32,871 nt of DNA from DASPWV01 sp046727855 (GTDB taxonomy: Bacteria; Acidobacteriota; Vicinamibacteria; Vicinamibacterales; UBA2999), in contig JBKPDL010000201.1 of assembly GCA_046727855.1 (NCBI GenBank), positions 1 to 32,871 on the forward strand, in the 5' to 3' direction. The notes under the pieces are model-generated. The model was not told the origin of the DNA. It was given only the letters and a program-made list of their open reading frames with translations, and did not search any database. This document shows, in pieces, positions 16,075-23,240 of this stretch; position 1 is the stretch's first letter; the number at the start of each line of letters is the position of its first letter. The translations under genes and the position numbers were made by a program.

Positions 16075-17937
16075 ATGCGATCACTGGCCATCGCAGTTGC
16101 CTGCGGCATTGTGGTTGTGGCGCCATCGCCTGTTCCAGACGAGGCGACGCCGCACACCCTCGACGATTTTCGTGCCGCGGCGGCACGGGTGCTGGCGGAA
16201 GCCGGTGTCCCCGGCGCTGGCATCGCACTCGTCCGTGCCGATGGCGTGGAATGGGAAGGCGGCATGGGCTTCGCCGATCGCGATCGCCGTACACCCGTCA
16301 CTGCCGACACACACTTCCGCGCAGGCTCGATCAGCAAGACCTTCGTCGCTATCGCACTGGTGCAGCTTTATTACAGCGGCGCGCTCGATCTCAACGCGGT
16401 GGTTGACACCATCGCACCCGATGTCCCGATCGAGAATCCCTGGCGCGAGAGTGATCCGGTGCGCGTCATTCACCTGCTGGAACACACCGCCGGCTTCGAT
16501 GACATGCACCTGAACGAGATCTACAACGTCGCTCACGCGCCGGACATCCCGCTGCTGCAGGTTCTGAAGTTGAATCCACACTCGCGGCGCGTACGCTGGC
16601 GGCCAGGCACGCGCATGTCCTACTCGAATCCAGGGTACGAGTTAGCCGGATACATCATCGAGAAAGTGAGCGGCCAGCCATACGAGGATTACATCGCGTG
16701 CCAGATCTTCAAGCCGCTCGGCATGAACACGAGCAGTTTCCGTCTGACCGCTGAAGACGAAACGCTGCTCGCGCAAGGGTATGCAGACGCCACTGGAGCG
16801 CCAACGGGGTTCCCGCCAATTTATCTGCGGCCTGCGGGCAACCTGCATAGCTCGGCGCACGAGCTCGGCCGCTTCGTTCGCATGCTGTTGCACTGGGGTG
16901 AGACGGAGGAGGAACTCGTGGTCGATCCGGAGTATCTCAGCAACATGGAACGGTCGACGACGACGCTTGCGGCCTCGGCCGGCCTGCGCAACACGTACGG
17001 CAGCGGCATCGCCTGGAATTTCAGGCTGCCATACCCCGTGCTCGGGCATGGAGGCGGCATCGAGGGCTTTACCTCCGTCTACGGCTATTCGCCGTCGCGC
17101 GATGTCGGCTACGTGATTCTGCTCAACACAAGCGCGCAGTCGGCCGGCCGGGCGCTCGACCGGCTGTCATCGCTCGCGATTCGGTATCTCAAACGCGACG
17201 TCGACCCACCAGTGAAACCCGAGGCGCGCGTCCCGCCTGCGGTCACGCGCGAGTACGAGGGCTACTACCACGATGCCGGCGCACGCCATCAACTGTTCTG
17301 GCCCGCCCAATGGCTCCTGTCAGGCCGGACGGTCGCGTCTGACGGCGAATATCTGCTGATTCGCCCCGTTATCGGTCCGCGCCAGCGGCTCATTGCGGTG
17401 TCCGACACGCTCTTCCGGCGCGAAGACGACGTGGATGCCACACTCGTGTTCACGCGTGATGCGAACGGGACGATGGTTTTGTCCGGCGGGCAGCTCTACG
17501 CCGAGCGGACGCCGCGGTGGCGTGTGGAACGCGTGCGTCTTCCGGTCCTTGCCGCGGTCGCAATTCTGCTCTCGCCGGCCCTCCTAGCCATCGCGTGGCT
17601 GGTTCGTATGCGCCGGGCGCGGCCGCGGGGATTCTGGGATCTGAAGTTCGCGTTGATGCTCTGCCCCATGTTGCTGATCGTCCCGCTGTGGGCGCTGACT
17701 CGTACGCCACTGCGCGAGAGAGGTCTTCCGAACGCCGCCACCGGCCTCGTGCTCGTTGCCACGCTTGCCTGGCCCGCGCTTCCGTTTCTGATTGCGATCC
17801 TCGCGCGCGCCGCGCGACGGCGAAGCGCCAGCTCGCTGCTCGTGACTTATGCCTGGGTTGTCGCACTCGCGGCAACGACCTTCGCCGCGTATCTCGCCGC
17901 CAACGGCCTCATCGGGTTGCGGCTCTGGACTTATTGA
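16075..17937 (+). CDS. Serine beta-lactamase-like hydrolase with membrane C-terminal domain
   Basis: A 620-residue exported protein. An N-terminal hydrophobic signal (MRSLAIAVACGIVVVAP) leads into a beta-lactamase/class C penicillin-binding-like domain. Its catalytic motifs are Ser85-Ile-Ser-Lys88 (SxxK), Tyr183-Ser-Asn185 (YxN) and His325-Gly-Gly (the KTG-equivalent). A small beta domain follows, and the last ~135 residues hold four hydrophobic segments, probably anchoring the enzyme in the membrane. Such proteins act as esterases, D-Ala-D-Ala peptidases or amidases; true beta-lactam resistance is not implied. ATG 16075 is chosen for the signal peptide; 29 codons upstream are open but would overlap the divergent gene. 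Its last 29 bases overlap the convergent gene's 3' end. Confidence 0.9.
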   Translation: MRSLAIAVACGIVVVAPSPVPDEATPHTLDDFRAAAARVLAEAGVPGAGIALVRADGVEWEGGMGFADRDRRTPVTADTHFRAGSISKTFVAIALVQLYYSGALDLNAVVDTIAPDVPIENPWRESDPVRVIHLLEHTAGFDDMHLNEIYNVAHAPDIPLLQVLKLNPHSRRVRWRPGTRMSYSNPGYELAGYIIEKVSGQPYEDYIACQIFKPLGMNTSSFRLTAEDETLLAQGYADATGAPTGFPPIYLRPAGNLHSSAHELGRFVRMLLHWGETEEELVVDPEYLSNMERSTTTLAASAGLRNTYGSGIAWNFRLPYPVLGHGGGIEGFTSVYGYSPSRDVGYVILLNTSAQSAGRALDRLSSLAIRYLKRDVDPPVKPEARVPPAVTREYEGYYHDAGARHQLFWPAQWLLSGRTVASDGEYLLIRPVIGPRQRLIAVSDTLFRREDDVDATLVFTRDANGTMVLSGGQLYAERTPRWRVERVRLPVLAAVAILLSPALLAIAWLVRMRRARPRGFWDLKFALMLCPMLLIVPLWALTRTPLRERGLPNAATGLVLVATLAWPALPFLIAILARAARRRSASSLLVTYAWVVALAATTFAAYLAANGLIGLRLWTY

Positions 17938-18265
17938 CGCCCGCGTATTTGAACGTCGCAAACCCTACGATCAACCCGACGAGGCTGCCAGGAAGGACGA
18001 TTTCCCAGAAATATGAAGTACCGATGGTGACGAGCGCGGCAAGCGCCGCGCCAACTGCCAGTCCAACGACAATGCCGATGACCAGCGACTGTGTGCGCTG
18101 TGCAACGAGACCGATGATCAAACCGGCAATCACACCTTTGATGGTGGACCCGAACACGATGCCAGCGATGTTTGGGGCCTCTTGCGGCGCCGAGATCAGC
18201 GCAGTCAGCCCGTCAAAGATACCGAGGACGCCGCCAAGCAGCATCGCAAAAACCGGTTTGTTCAT
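17909..18265 (-). CDS. Possible independently translated small membrane protein (internal start)
   Basis: From the internal ATG at 18265 this would be a 118-residue, four-helix membrane protein (MNKPVFAMLLGG...). The sequence GGAGGG lies four bases upstream of the ATG, the best Shine-Dalgarno in this operon. Glycine-rich helices with FGSTIKGVIAGLIIGL and GIVVGLAVGAALAAL suggest tight packing. I believe similar small proteins occur alone in related genomes, but that is memory, not a search. It may be made separately as well as fused to the methyltransferase. Function unknown. Confidence 0.5.
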   Translation of the reverse strand: MNKPVFAMLLGGVLGIFDGLTALISAPQEAPNIAGIVFGSTIKGVIAGLIIGLVAQRTQSLVIGIVVGLAVGAALAALVTIGTSYFWEIVLPGSLVGLIVGFATFKYAGVNKSRAATR

Positions 18266-19105
18266 CTGACCCTCCGCAGTCTTGTTCAACGGCTCGTTGG
18301 GCACTCTGTACGCCGGGCGCGCCGGCGCGGCGTCATCAGCCCGAAACCGCTCATCAAAAACATGCAACCCGAAATGCGGGCGATAGACGTACATCTCGTT
18401 GGTGCCGTCGAACGGGCGGCACACGAAAAACGCGCGATCCGACTGGACATCTGCCCGAGGCGACGGCGCCGTGGGAAACGGGTGCATCCAGTCCACTGAA
18501 TCGACGCGGAAATAGGCAAGCTTCAGCAGTCCTTCGAGGACTGTTTGCGTCGGAAGGAACTCGAGCCACGCGTTGTAGAAATATCGCGCTTCGTTGGGGT
18601 ACATCCCGTTCCATCCCAGTTCGCCTTCGACAATCACGATCGTGTCGCGATGGCAGCAGTGCCGCATTTGCGCGAATCCATACAGTGGGTCGCGCAGGTG
18701 ATAGAAGACCCCCAGACACAAAATGATGTCGAACGTTCGATTGAGCTTCGTCAGTTCGTATATCGGGACGTCTTCGCGGACCTCAACGCGCGATTTGAAG
18801 AGCTCATGCGCGAGCCGAAGTCCCGCCGCGCCGGCCCAGTTCTGAGTGGCATCGTCTGTCGCGACAACAGGCGCGGCTCCGCGGCGCTCCGCGTAAAAGC
18901 TCCAGTAGCCATCCCACGTGCCGATTTCGAGCACCGACTTGCCGCTAAAGTCGATGCGATCGAGGTGGCCCTCGATAAAGCACCAGATATTGCGAACGCC
19001 TTCGACGTTCTCGATGCGCGAGGTCGCGCGCAATCCGTTGCCGAAGTCGTACTCGTGGTACCACTGGACGGCATCGATCCGTGCTTGCAATTCAGCGTTC
19101 GTCAT
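17909..19105 (-). CDS. CmoB/DUF1698-like methyltransferase fused in frame to a small membrane protein
   Basis: A 398-residue reading frame with two parts. Residues 1-280 are a SAM methyltransferase: WYHEYDFGNG, the motif I VLEIGTWDGYWSFYA near 60-74, and FDIILCLGVFYHLRDPL near 130-145, a layout like CmoB/DUF1698 proteins. Residues 281-398 begin with MNKPVFAMLLGGVLGIFDG and hold four hydrophobic segments, ending in LPGSLVGLIVGFATF. That second part looks like a complete stand-alone membrane protein and has its own strong ribosome binding site. No stop codon lies between them. The ATG at 19105 overlaps the kinase TGA (ATGA). Third gene of the sigma/kinase operon. Its 3' end overlaps the convergent hydrolase gene by 29 bases. 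Confidence 0.8.
   Translation of the reverse strand: MTNAELQARIDAVQWYHEYDFGNGLRATSRIENVEGVRNIWCFIEGHLDRIDFSGKSVLEIGTWDGYWSFYAERRGAAPVVATDDATQNWAGAAGLRLAHELFKSRVEVREDVPIYELTKLNRTFDIILCLGVFYHLRDPLYGFAQMRHCCHRDTIVIVEGELGWNGMYPNEARYFYNAWLEFLPTQTVLEGLLKLAYFRVDSVDWMHPFPTAPSPRADVQSDRAFFVCRPFDGTNEMYVYRPHFGLHVFDERFRADDAAPARPAYRVPNEPLNKTAEGQMNKPVFAMLLGGVLGIFDGLTALISAPQEAPNIAGIVFGSTIKGVIAGLIIGLVAQRTQSLVIGIVVGLAVGAALAALVTIGTSYFWEIVLPGSLVGLIVGFATFKYAGVNKSRAATR
18270..18275 (-). promoter_or_regulatory. Strong internal ribosome binding site inside the fusion gene
   Basis: GGAGGG on the minus strand lies four bases before the in-frame ATG at 18265. It is inside codons for the methyltransferase C-terminal tail (TAEGQ). 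It decides that the membrane protein can start on its own. Confidence 0.6.
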
Positions 19106-20004
19106 GCCCGTACCCATAACAACAATACGAGGCGCATGATCATGTAGGCGATCACGAGCAGAATCGGCACGCGATAACGCTGATAGAAGCGGCCGCTGCG
19201 TTCGAACAGGTTCTCGCGATAGGCAGCCACACTTTCGCCGTCACGAAATCGTCCGATGTCGTCGGCCAATGCCGCAACGCTCGCATAACGTTCGTCCGGC
19301 CGAACCGCTCGTGCCCGACGCGCGATGGCGGCGAGGGGCCGCGCCAGCGGCGCCGCAAGCATCGCTTCGAGCACCGCGCCCAGGGCGTAGACATCCACGC
19401 GGGCGTCCACGGTCCGCTCTCCCGCGGCCTGTTCTGGCGGCATGAACCCCGGGGTCCCGGCAATGACCGGGTCGTCCGTGGAACGGCTCAGCACCGCCGC
19501 AACGCCCCAATCGAGCACCAGGACTTCGCCGAACAGCCCAAGCATGATGTTTTCGGGCTTCAGATCCCCATGGATGATGCCTTGCGCGTGGGCGAACGAC
19601 ACGGCATCGCAGATCCGCAGAAAGAGTTCCAAGCGGTAGGAGATCGAGGCGTCGGGCGGAACCGCCTCGCTCAGGCGATGACCGCGCACCAGCTTCATCA
19701 CGTAAAACACGCGGCCGTCGGCGAGAACGCCGGCGTCGTGAACGGGGACGATGCCGGGATGTTCGAGCCGGGCAAGGATTCTGGCTTCGCTCAGCAAGCG
19801 CGACGCAGCCTCACGATCGGCGCGGCCGCCGTCGAGCACCTTCACTGCGACTTCCCGGCCGAGCGTGCGATCGACCGCGGTGTAGACCGCTCCCATGCCC
19901 CCGCGACCCGCGCGCCCCTTGATTTCATAGCGATCGCCGAGATCGGGCCAGTCGGCCACGTCGCGCAAGTGCGCCAGCGCGGCGTCGCCAATCCACTGGG
20001 TCAT
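19102..20004 (-). CDS. Membrane-anchored serine/threonine protein kinase (Hanks type)
   Basis: A 300-residue kinase. The glycine loop is GRAGRGGMGAVY (30-41), the ATP-binding lysine is Lys55 in EVAVKVLD, and the catalytic loop is HGDLKPEN (145-152) with Asp147. The metal-binding motif is DWG (165-167) instead of DFG, which occurs in some bacterial kinases, and the usual HRD arginine is replaced by Gly146. The activation segment has GTPGFMPPEQ. A single transmembrane helix near 280-298 ends the protein and only a few residues follow, so there is no extracytoplasmic sensor domain. ATG 20004 overlaps the sigma factor TGA (ATGA). Its targets may include the co-encoded sigma factor, by analogy with other sigma/kinase pairs. 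Confidence 0.92.
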   Translation of the reverse strand: MTQWIGDAALAHLRDVADWPDLGDRYEIKGRAGRGGMGAVYTAVDRTLGREVAVKVLDGGRADREAASRLLSEARILARLEHPGIVPVHDAGVLADGRVFYVMKLVRGHRLSEAVPPDASISYRLELFLRICDAVSFAHAQGIIHGDLKPENIMLGLFGEVLVLDWGVAAVLSRSTDDPVIAGTPGFMPPEQAAGERTVDARVDVYALGAVLEAMLAAPLARPLAAIARRARAVRPDERYASVAALADDIGRFRDGESVAAYRENLFERSGRFYQRYRVPILLVIAYMIMRLVLLLWVRA

Positions 20005-20711
20005 CGCAACGAACCCAGCAGGCGCTGCGCCTCGGTTTCGAATTCCGCGTCGCTGGCTGTCAGTTCACGCAGCCGATTGAGAACGTAGCCGCGGAACTGG
20101 CGTCGCATGGCCGCCAAGTGATTGGTGACGCTCGATGTCGGGATACCAAGTTCCGAAGCGATCGCGGCGTACGTCGGGCGCGGGTCTTCGGCAAGATCGT
20201 ACCGGGTGAACACTTCGAACATCGTTTGCCGGTTGGACGCGATGCACGCGGAGCGAAGGTCCTCGACGGATCGTTGGAAGAGCGCGCGCACCCACTCCTG
20301 ATAAAACAACTGATCGACGTCGGCCGGAACTGACGGCTCATGAGCGCGCAACTCACCTTCCGCCGATTCGAAATCAAGCGACACCGTGGTCACGCCGCCG
20401 CCGCGTTTGAGGCGGCCCTCCGCTTTCTTGACGTTGCCGGCAAAGCCGTCGAGGCACAAACGTAAATAGGTCCGGAATCGCGCGCGGGCCGGATCGTAGC
20501 GCTCGATCACGTCCCTTTCGAGCGTCGTCGTGAAAAAGTCCTGGGTGAGATCCGCCGCCTCGCTGGGATCAAGGCGCCATTTGAGACGAAGGTACCTGTA
20601 GACCGGCTTCCAGTACGCCTCGATGAGCGTCGCAAACGCCAAGCGACGTGTCTCAGCGTCCAAGCTGCGCGTGCGGGCGACAACTGACAGTCGAGTGGCC
20701 GGAAAGCTCAT
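20001..20711 (-). CDS. ECF-like RNA polymerase sigma factor
   Basis: A 236-residue protein of the sigma-70 ECF type. Region 2 includes YWKPVYRYLRLKWRLDPSEAADLTQDFF (33-60), where the DLTQDFF stretch matches the core-binding part of region 2.2. Region 4 is a helix-turn-helix: YAAIASELGIPTSSVTNHLAAMRRQFRGYV near 186-215. The ~70-residue linker between them is longer than in minimal ECF factors. No anti-sigma gene follows; a kinase gene overlaps it instead, a pairing known for several ECF groups in Acidobacteriota and Planctomycetota. ATG 20711 is preceded by TAGTCT six bases upstream and by no Shine-Dalgarno. Confidence 0.88.
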   Translation of the reverse strand: MSFPATRLSVVARTRSLDAETRRLAFATLIEAYWKPVYRYLRLKWRLDPSEAADLTQDFFTTTLERDVIERYDPARARFRTYLRLCLDGFAGNVKKAEGRLKRGGGVTTVSLDFESAEGELRAHEPSVPADVDQLFYQEWVRALFQRSVEDLRSACIASNRQTMFEVFTRYDLAEDPRPTYAAIASELGIPTSSVTNHLAAMRRQFRGYVLNRLRELTASDAEFETEAQRLLGSLR

Positions 20712-20717
20712 GCAGGT

Positions 20718-20723
20718 AGACTA
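20718..20723 (-). promoter_or_regulatory. Putative -10 element TAGTCT of the sigma/kinase operon
   Basis: TAGTCT on the minus strand lies six bases before the sigma factor ATG. This spacing would give a leaderless or almost leaderless transcript. No -35 matches the housekeeping consensus at 16-18 bases. Confidence 0.4.
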
Positions 20724-20781
20724 ACGCACGTCCAGGTAAGGCAGGTTGGGGCGGGCAGGGCACGTGGATTGCGCGAATTTG

Positions 20782-21564
20782 ATGAGTAGAGAATGGAACG
20801 CCAGTTCGTATCACAAGGTGTCAGGTCCGCAAACCGAATGGGGCCGCCGCGTGCTGTCGCGCCTCACTGTGCGTGGCGACGAACGCGTCATCGATGCCGG
20901 TTGCGGTACTGGCCGCCTGACAGCGGAACTCTTGCGCCGAGTTCCCGACGGACGCATGGTGGCGATCGATCGATCGTGGAACATGCTGTTGACGGCGCGC
21001 GCAAACTTACGGCCTGATTTTGGTGCCCGGGTGTCGTTCGTGCACGTCGAGCTGCCTGCGATGCCGTTCAACCGGTGGGCAGATCTTGTCTTCAGCACGG
21101 CAACGTTTCACTGGGTCCGCGACCACGCGGCGCTTTTCAGAAACATCTTTCAGGCGCTCCGCGACCGCGGACGGCTCTTCGCCCAGTGCGGTGGCGGCCC
21201 CAACCTGGCGCGCGCACATGCGCTCGCGGAACAGGTGATGCATCGAGAGCCCTTCGCTCCGTACTTCACTGACTGGCCGACTGTATGGGAATTCGCCACG
21301 CCGGACATCACCACGTCGCGTCTTCGCGCCGCCGGATTCGTGGACGTCGTGAGCAGCCTCGAAGCAGCGCCGACAACTCTTGCTGACGAAGTCTCGTACC
21401 GCGAATTCGTCACAACGGTCATCTACAATCCACACCTCGAGCGGATTCCAGATCCAGCCCTTCGGTCCCGCTTCATCGACGAGATCACAACGCTCGCGGC
21501 ACACGAAAATCCGCGGTTTACGCTCGATTACTGGCGTCTCAATCTCCAGGGGCATCGGCCGTAG
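20782..21564 (+). CDS. Class I SAM-dependent methyltransferase (trans-aconitate methyltransferase-like)
   Basis: A 260-residue methyltransferase. The start MSREWNASSYHKVSGPQ matches the W.a..Y...s..q opening of the Tam/BioC-related group. Motif I is VIDAGCGTGRLTAELL (46-61), motif II ends MVAIDRS, motif III has the LPAMPF stretch, and DLVFSTATFHWVRDH near 110-124 is characteristic of this group. The C-terminal half carries the RLRAAGFVDV strand and an YNPHLERIP segment. Substrate not determined; trans-aconitate is only one possibility. The ATG 20782 is chosen for the family N-terminus; a TTG at 20746 in the same frame would add 12 residues. It is divergent from the sigma factor gene with 70 bases between starts. 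Confidence 0.85.
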   Translation: MSREWNASSYHKVSGPQTEWGRRVLSRLTVRGDERVIDAGCGTGRLTAELLRRVPDGRMVAIDRSWNMLLTARANLRPDFGARVSFVHVELPAMPFNRWADLVFSTATFHWVRDHAALFRNIFQALRDRGRLFAQCGGGPNLARAHALAEQVMHREPFAPYFTDWPTVWEFATPDITTSRLRAAGFVDVVSSLEAAPTTLADEVSYREFVTTVIYNPHLERIPDPALRSRFIDEITTLAAHENPRFTLDYWRLNLQGHRP

Positions 21565-21673
21565 GCCGAAGAGGGTGCTCGCGCCGCGCAGATAACGGGA
21601 ACGCTCGTGATGGTTGCCGCACTCGTTTGGGCGGTCACGTTTCTCGTCCAGCACAAAGACTCCTCGGATGAGC

Positions 21674-21679
21674 TAACGT
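21674..21679 (+). promoter_or_regulatory. Putative -10 element TAACGT of ppk2
   Basis: TAACGT ends seven bases before the ATG at 21687. No Shine-Dalgarno is present. The match to TANNNT and the spacing are the same as for other unit-leading genes in this window. Confidence 0.35.
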
Positions 21680-21686
21680 AACGCGC

Positions 21687-22589
21687 ATGGCTTCAGATTC
21701 CTTCAAGGCTCTTACGCGACAGTTCCGGATCGACCGCGGCCAAAAGTTTCGTCTCAAAGACTTCGACCCTGCCGACACGCGAGGACTCAAGCTCAAAGAC
21801 GAGGCGGACAAACTCATTGCCGCTTCGATCCAGCGGATGGCGGACCTGCAGGAACGGCTCTACGCACAGGATCGATGGACCGTGCTGCTGGTCTTTCAAG
21901 CCCTCGACGCCGCAGGCAAGGACAGTGTGATCAAGCACGTGATGTCGGGCCTGAATCCGCAGGGTTGCGAGGTGCATCCCTTCAAGCAACCCTCGAGCGA
22001 GGATCTCGATCACGACTTCCTCTGGCGCTCGAGCAAGAACCTGCCACGCCGCGGCCACATCGGGATCTTCAACCGCTCCTATTACGAAGAAGTGCTCGTC
22101 GTTCGGGTGCACCCCGAACTGCTCGCCAAACAGCAGCTCCCGCGCGAACTCGTGTCCAAGACGATCTGGGACGAACGTTACGAAGATATCAAAGCCTTCG
22201 AACGCTATCTCACGCGCCAGGGCGTGGTGATTCGCAAGTTCTTCCTCAACGTGTCGCGCGACGAGCAGAAGAAGCGCTTTCTCGAACGGCTCGACAAGCC
22301 GGAGAAGAATTGGAAATTCTCCGTCGCCGACGTCCATGAGCGTGAGCACTTCGCCGACTACATGGAGGCGTACCAGGACGCAATCCAGGCAACGGCCACG
22401 CCGCGGGCGCCCTGGTATGTCGTTCCGGCAGACAACAAATGGTTCACGCGATTGGTCGTGGCTACCGTGGTTGTCGAAACATTGGAATCGCTACGCCCTG
22501 CATTCCCGACGCTCGATAGCCAGAAGAAGCGCGAGCTGCGCGTCGTTCGCGCGGCTCTCGAATCCGAAGGACGCAGGCGGCGCGCATAA
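21687..22589 (+). CDS. ppk2: Polyphosphate kinase 2 family protein
   Basis: A 300-residue PPK2, which uses inorganic polyphosphate to phosphorylate nucleotides (or the reverse). Walker A is LDAAGKDS at 73-80, followed by VIKHVMSGLNPQGCEVHPFK. The Walker B and following block GHIGIFNRSYYEEVLVVRVH lies near 122-141, and the lid-like LDKPEKNWKFSVADVHER is near 206-223. These are family hallmarks, and the ~300-residue length with a single domain fits one-domain PPK2 enzymes. Whether it prefers AMP, ADP or both cannot be read with confidence. A 10-base gap separates it from tag, whose -10 element overlaps the ppk2 stop codon. Confidence 0.93.
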   Translation: MASDSFKALTRQFRIDRGQKFRLKDFDPADTRGLKLKDEADKLIAASIQRMADLQERLYAQDRWTVLLVFQALDAAGKDSVIKHVMSGLNPQGCEVHPFKQPSSEDLDHDFLWRSSKNLPRRGHIGIFNRSYYEEVLVVRVHPELLAKQQLPRELVSKTIWDERYEDIKAFERYLTRQGVVIRKFFLNVSRDEQKKRFLERLDKPEKNWKFSVADVHEREHFADYMEAYQDAIQATATPRAPWYVVPADNKWFTRLVVATVVVETLESLRPAFPTLDSQKKRELRVVRAALESEGRRRRA

Positions 22590-22597
22590 AATATCGG
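22584..22597 (+). promoter_or_regulatory. Putative tag promoter motif GCATAAAATATCGG
   Basis: TAAAAT at 22587-22592 lies six bases before the tag ATG at 22599 and overlaps the ppk2 stop codon. The wider 14-base motif GCATAAAATATCGG also occurs just before the S41 peptidase start near 28793. No Shine-Dalgarno is seen. Confidence 0.5.
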
Positions 22598-22598
22598 T

Positions 22599-23240
22599 AT
22601 GCCGCGCTGCTGGTGGGCGGGAGACGATCCGCTCTACGTCGCGTATCACGACCACGAGTGGGGACGGCCCGTCCTGGACGATACGCGCCTGTTCGAGAAG
22701 ATCTGTCTCGAGGGCTTTCAAGCGGGACTGAGCTGGATCACGATCCTTCGCAAGCGCGAGAATTTTCGTGAGGCGTTTGCCGGATTCGATCCGTCGGCGG
22801 TCGCGACGTTCACGCGTCGGGATGTCGCGCGACTCCTCCGCAACGACGGCATCATCCGCCATCGCGGCAAGATCGAATCGGCGATTCAAAACGCCCGCCG
22901 CGCGCTCGAACTGCAGGATGAATTCGGCGCGATCTCGACGTATGTCTGGAGCTTCGAGCCGCCCCAGGACGAGCGGCCGCGGCAACTCACGCGCGATGCG
23001 TTGACCGCCATGGCGACGTCGCCGGCGTCAATCGCTCTGTCGAAGGATCTGAAAAAGCGCGGCTGGACGTTTGTTGGGCCCACAACCATCTACGCCTTTA
23101 TGCAGGCGGTGGGACTCGTGAATGACCATCTTCACGATTGTCCTGCTCGCCGCGCCTGCGAGCAGGAGCATCGCGCGCTTCACTCCGCGCGCAGCGCCGC
23201 CATTGGCTCCGTTCGCGCCGCGCGCCGCGCCGGCAAGTAG
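22599..23240 (+). CDS. tag: DNA-3-methyladenine glycosylase I
   Basis: A 213-residue glycosylase that removes 3-methyladenine from alkylated DNA. All four zinc ligands known from the E. coli enzyme are in register: Cys4, His17 (YHDHEWG), His177 and Cys181 (NDHLHDC). LEGFQAGLSWITILRKRENFREAF (37-60) is the signature block, including the Trp and Glu that line the base pocket. The family normally ends soon after the last cysteine. Here about 30 extra residues follow (to 213), and the last 20 codons run antisense to the permease gene. The overlap is 61 bp. The ATG is fixed by Cys4. Confidence 0.96.
   Translation: MPRCWWAGDDPLYVAYHDHEWGRPVLDDTRLFEKICLEGFQAGLSWITILRKRENFREAFAGFDPSAVATFTRRDVARLLRNDGIIRHRGKIESAIQNARRALELQDEFGAISTYVWSFEPPQDERPRQLTRDALTAMATSPASIALSKDLKKRGWTFVGPTTIYAFMQAVGLVNDHLHDCPARRACEQEHRALHSARSAAIGSVRAARRAGK

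Noticed and set aside
16075..17937. Calling the serine hydrolase an antibiotic-resistance beta-lactamase.
   Set aside because: The SxxK/YxN/HGG motifs are shared by esterases and peptidases, and the long membrane C-terminus is not a feature of resistance enzymes.
21610..21681. A 23-codon plus-strand frame between the Tam-like methyltransferase and ppk2, encoding a short hydrophobic stretch (MVAALVWAVTFLVQ).
   Set aside because: It is too short to judge, and has no strong ribosome binding site or recognisable family. Its stop codon overlaps the ppk2 -10 candidate. It may be chance.
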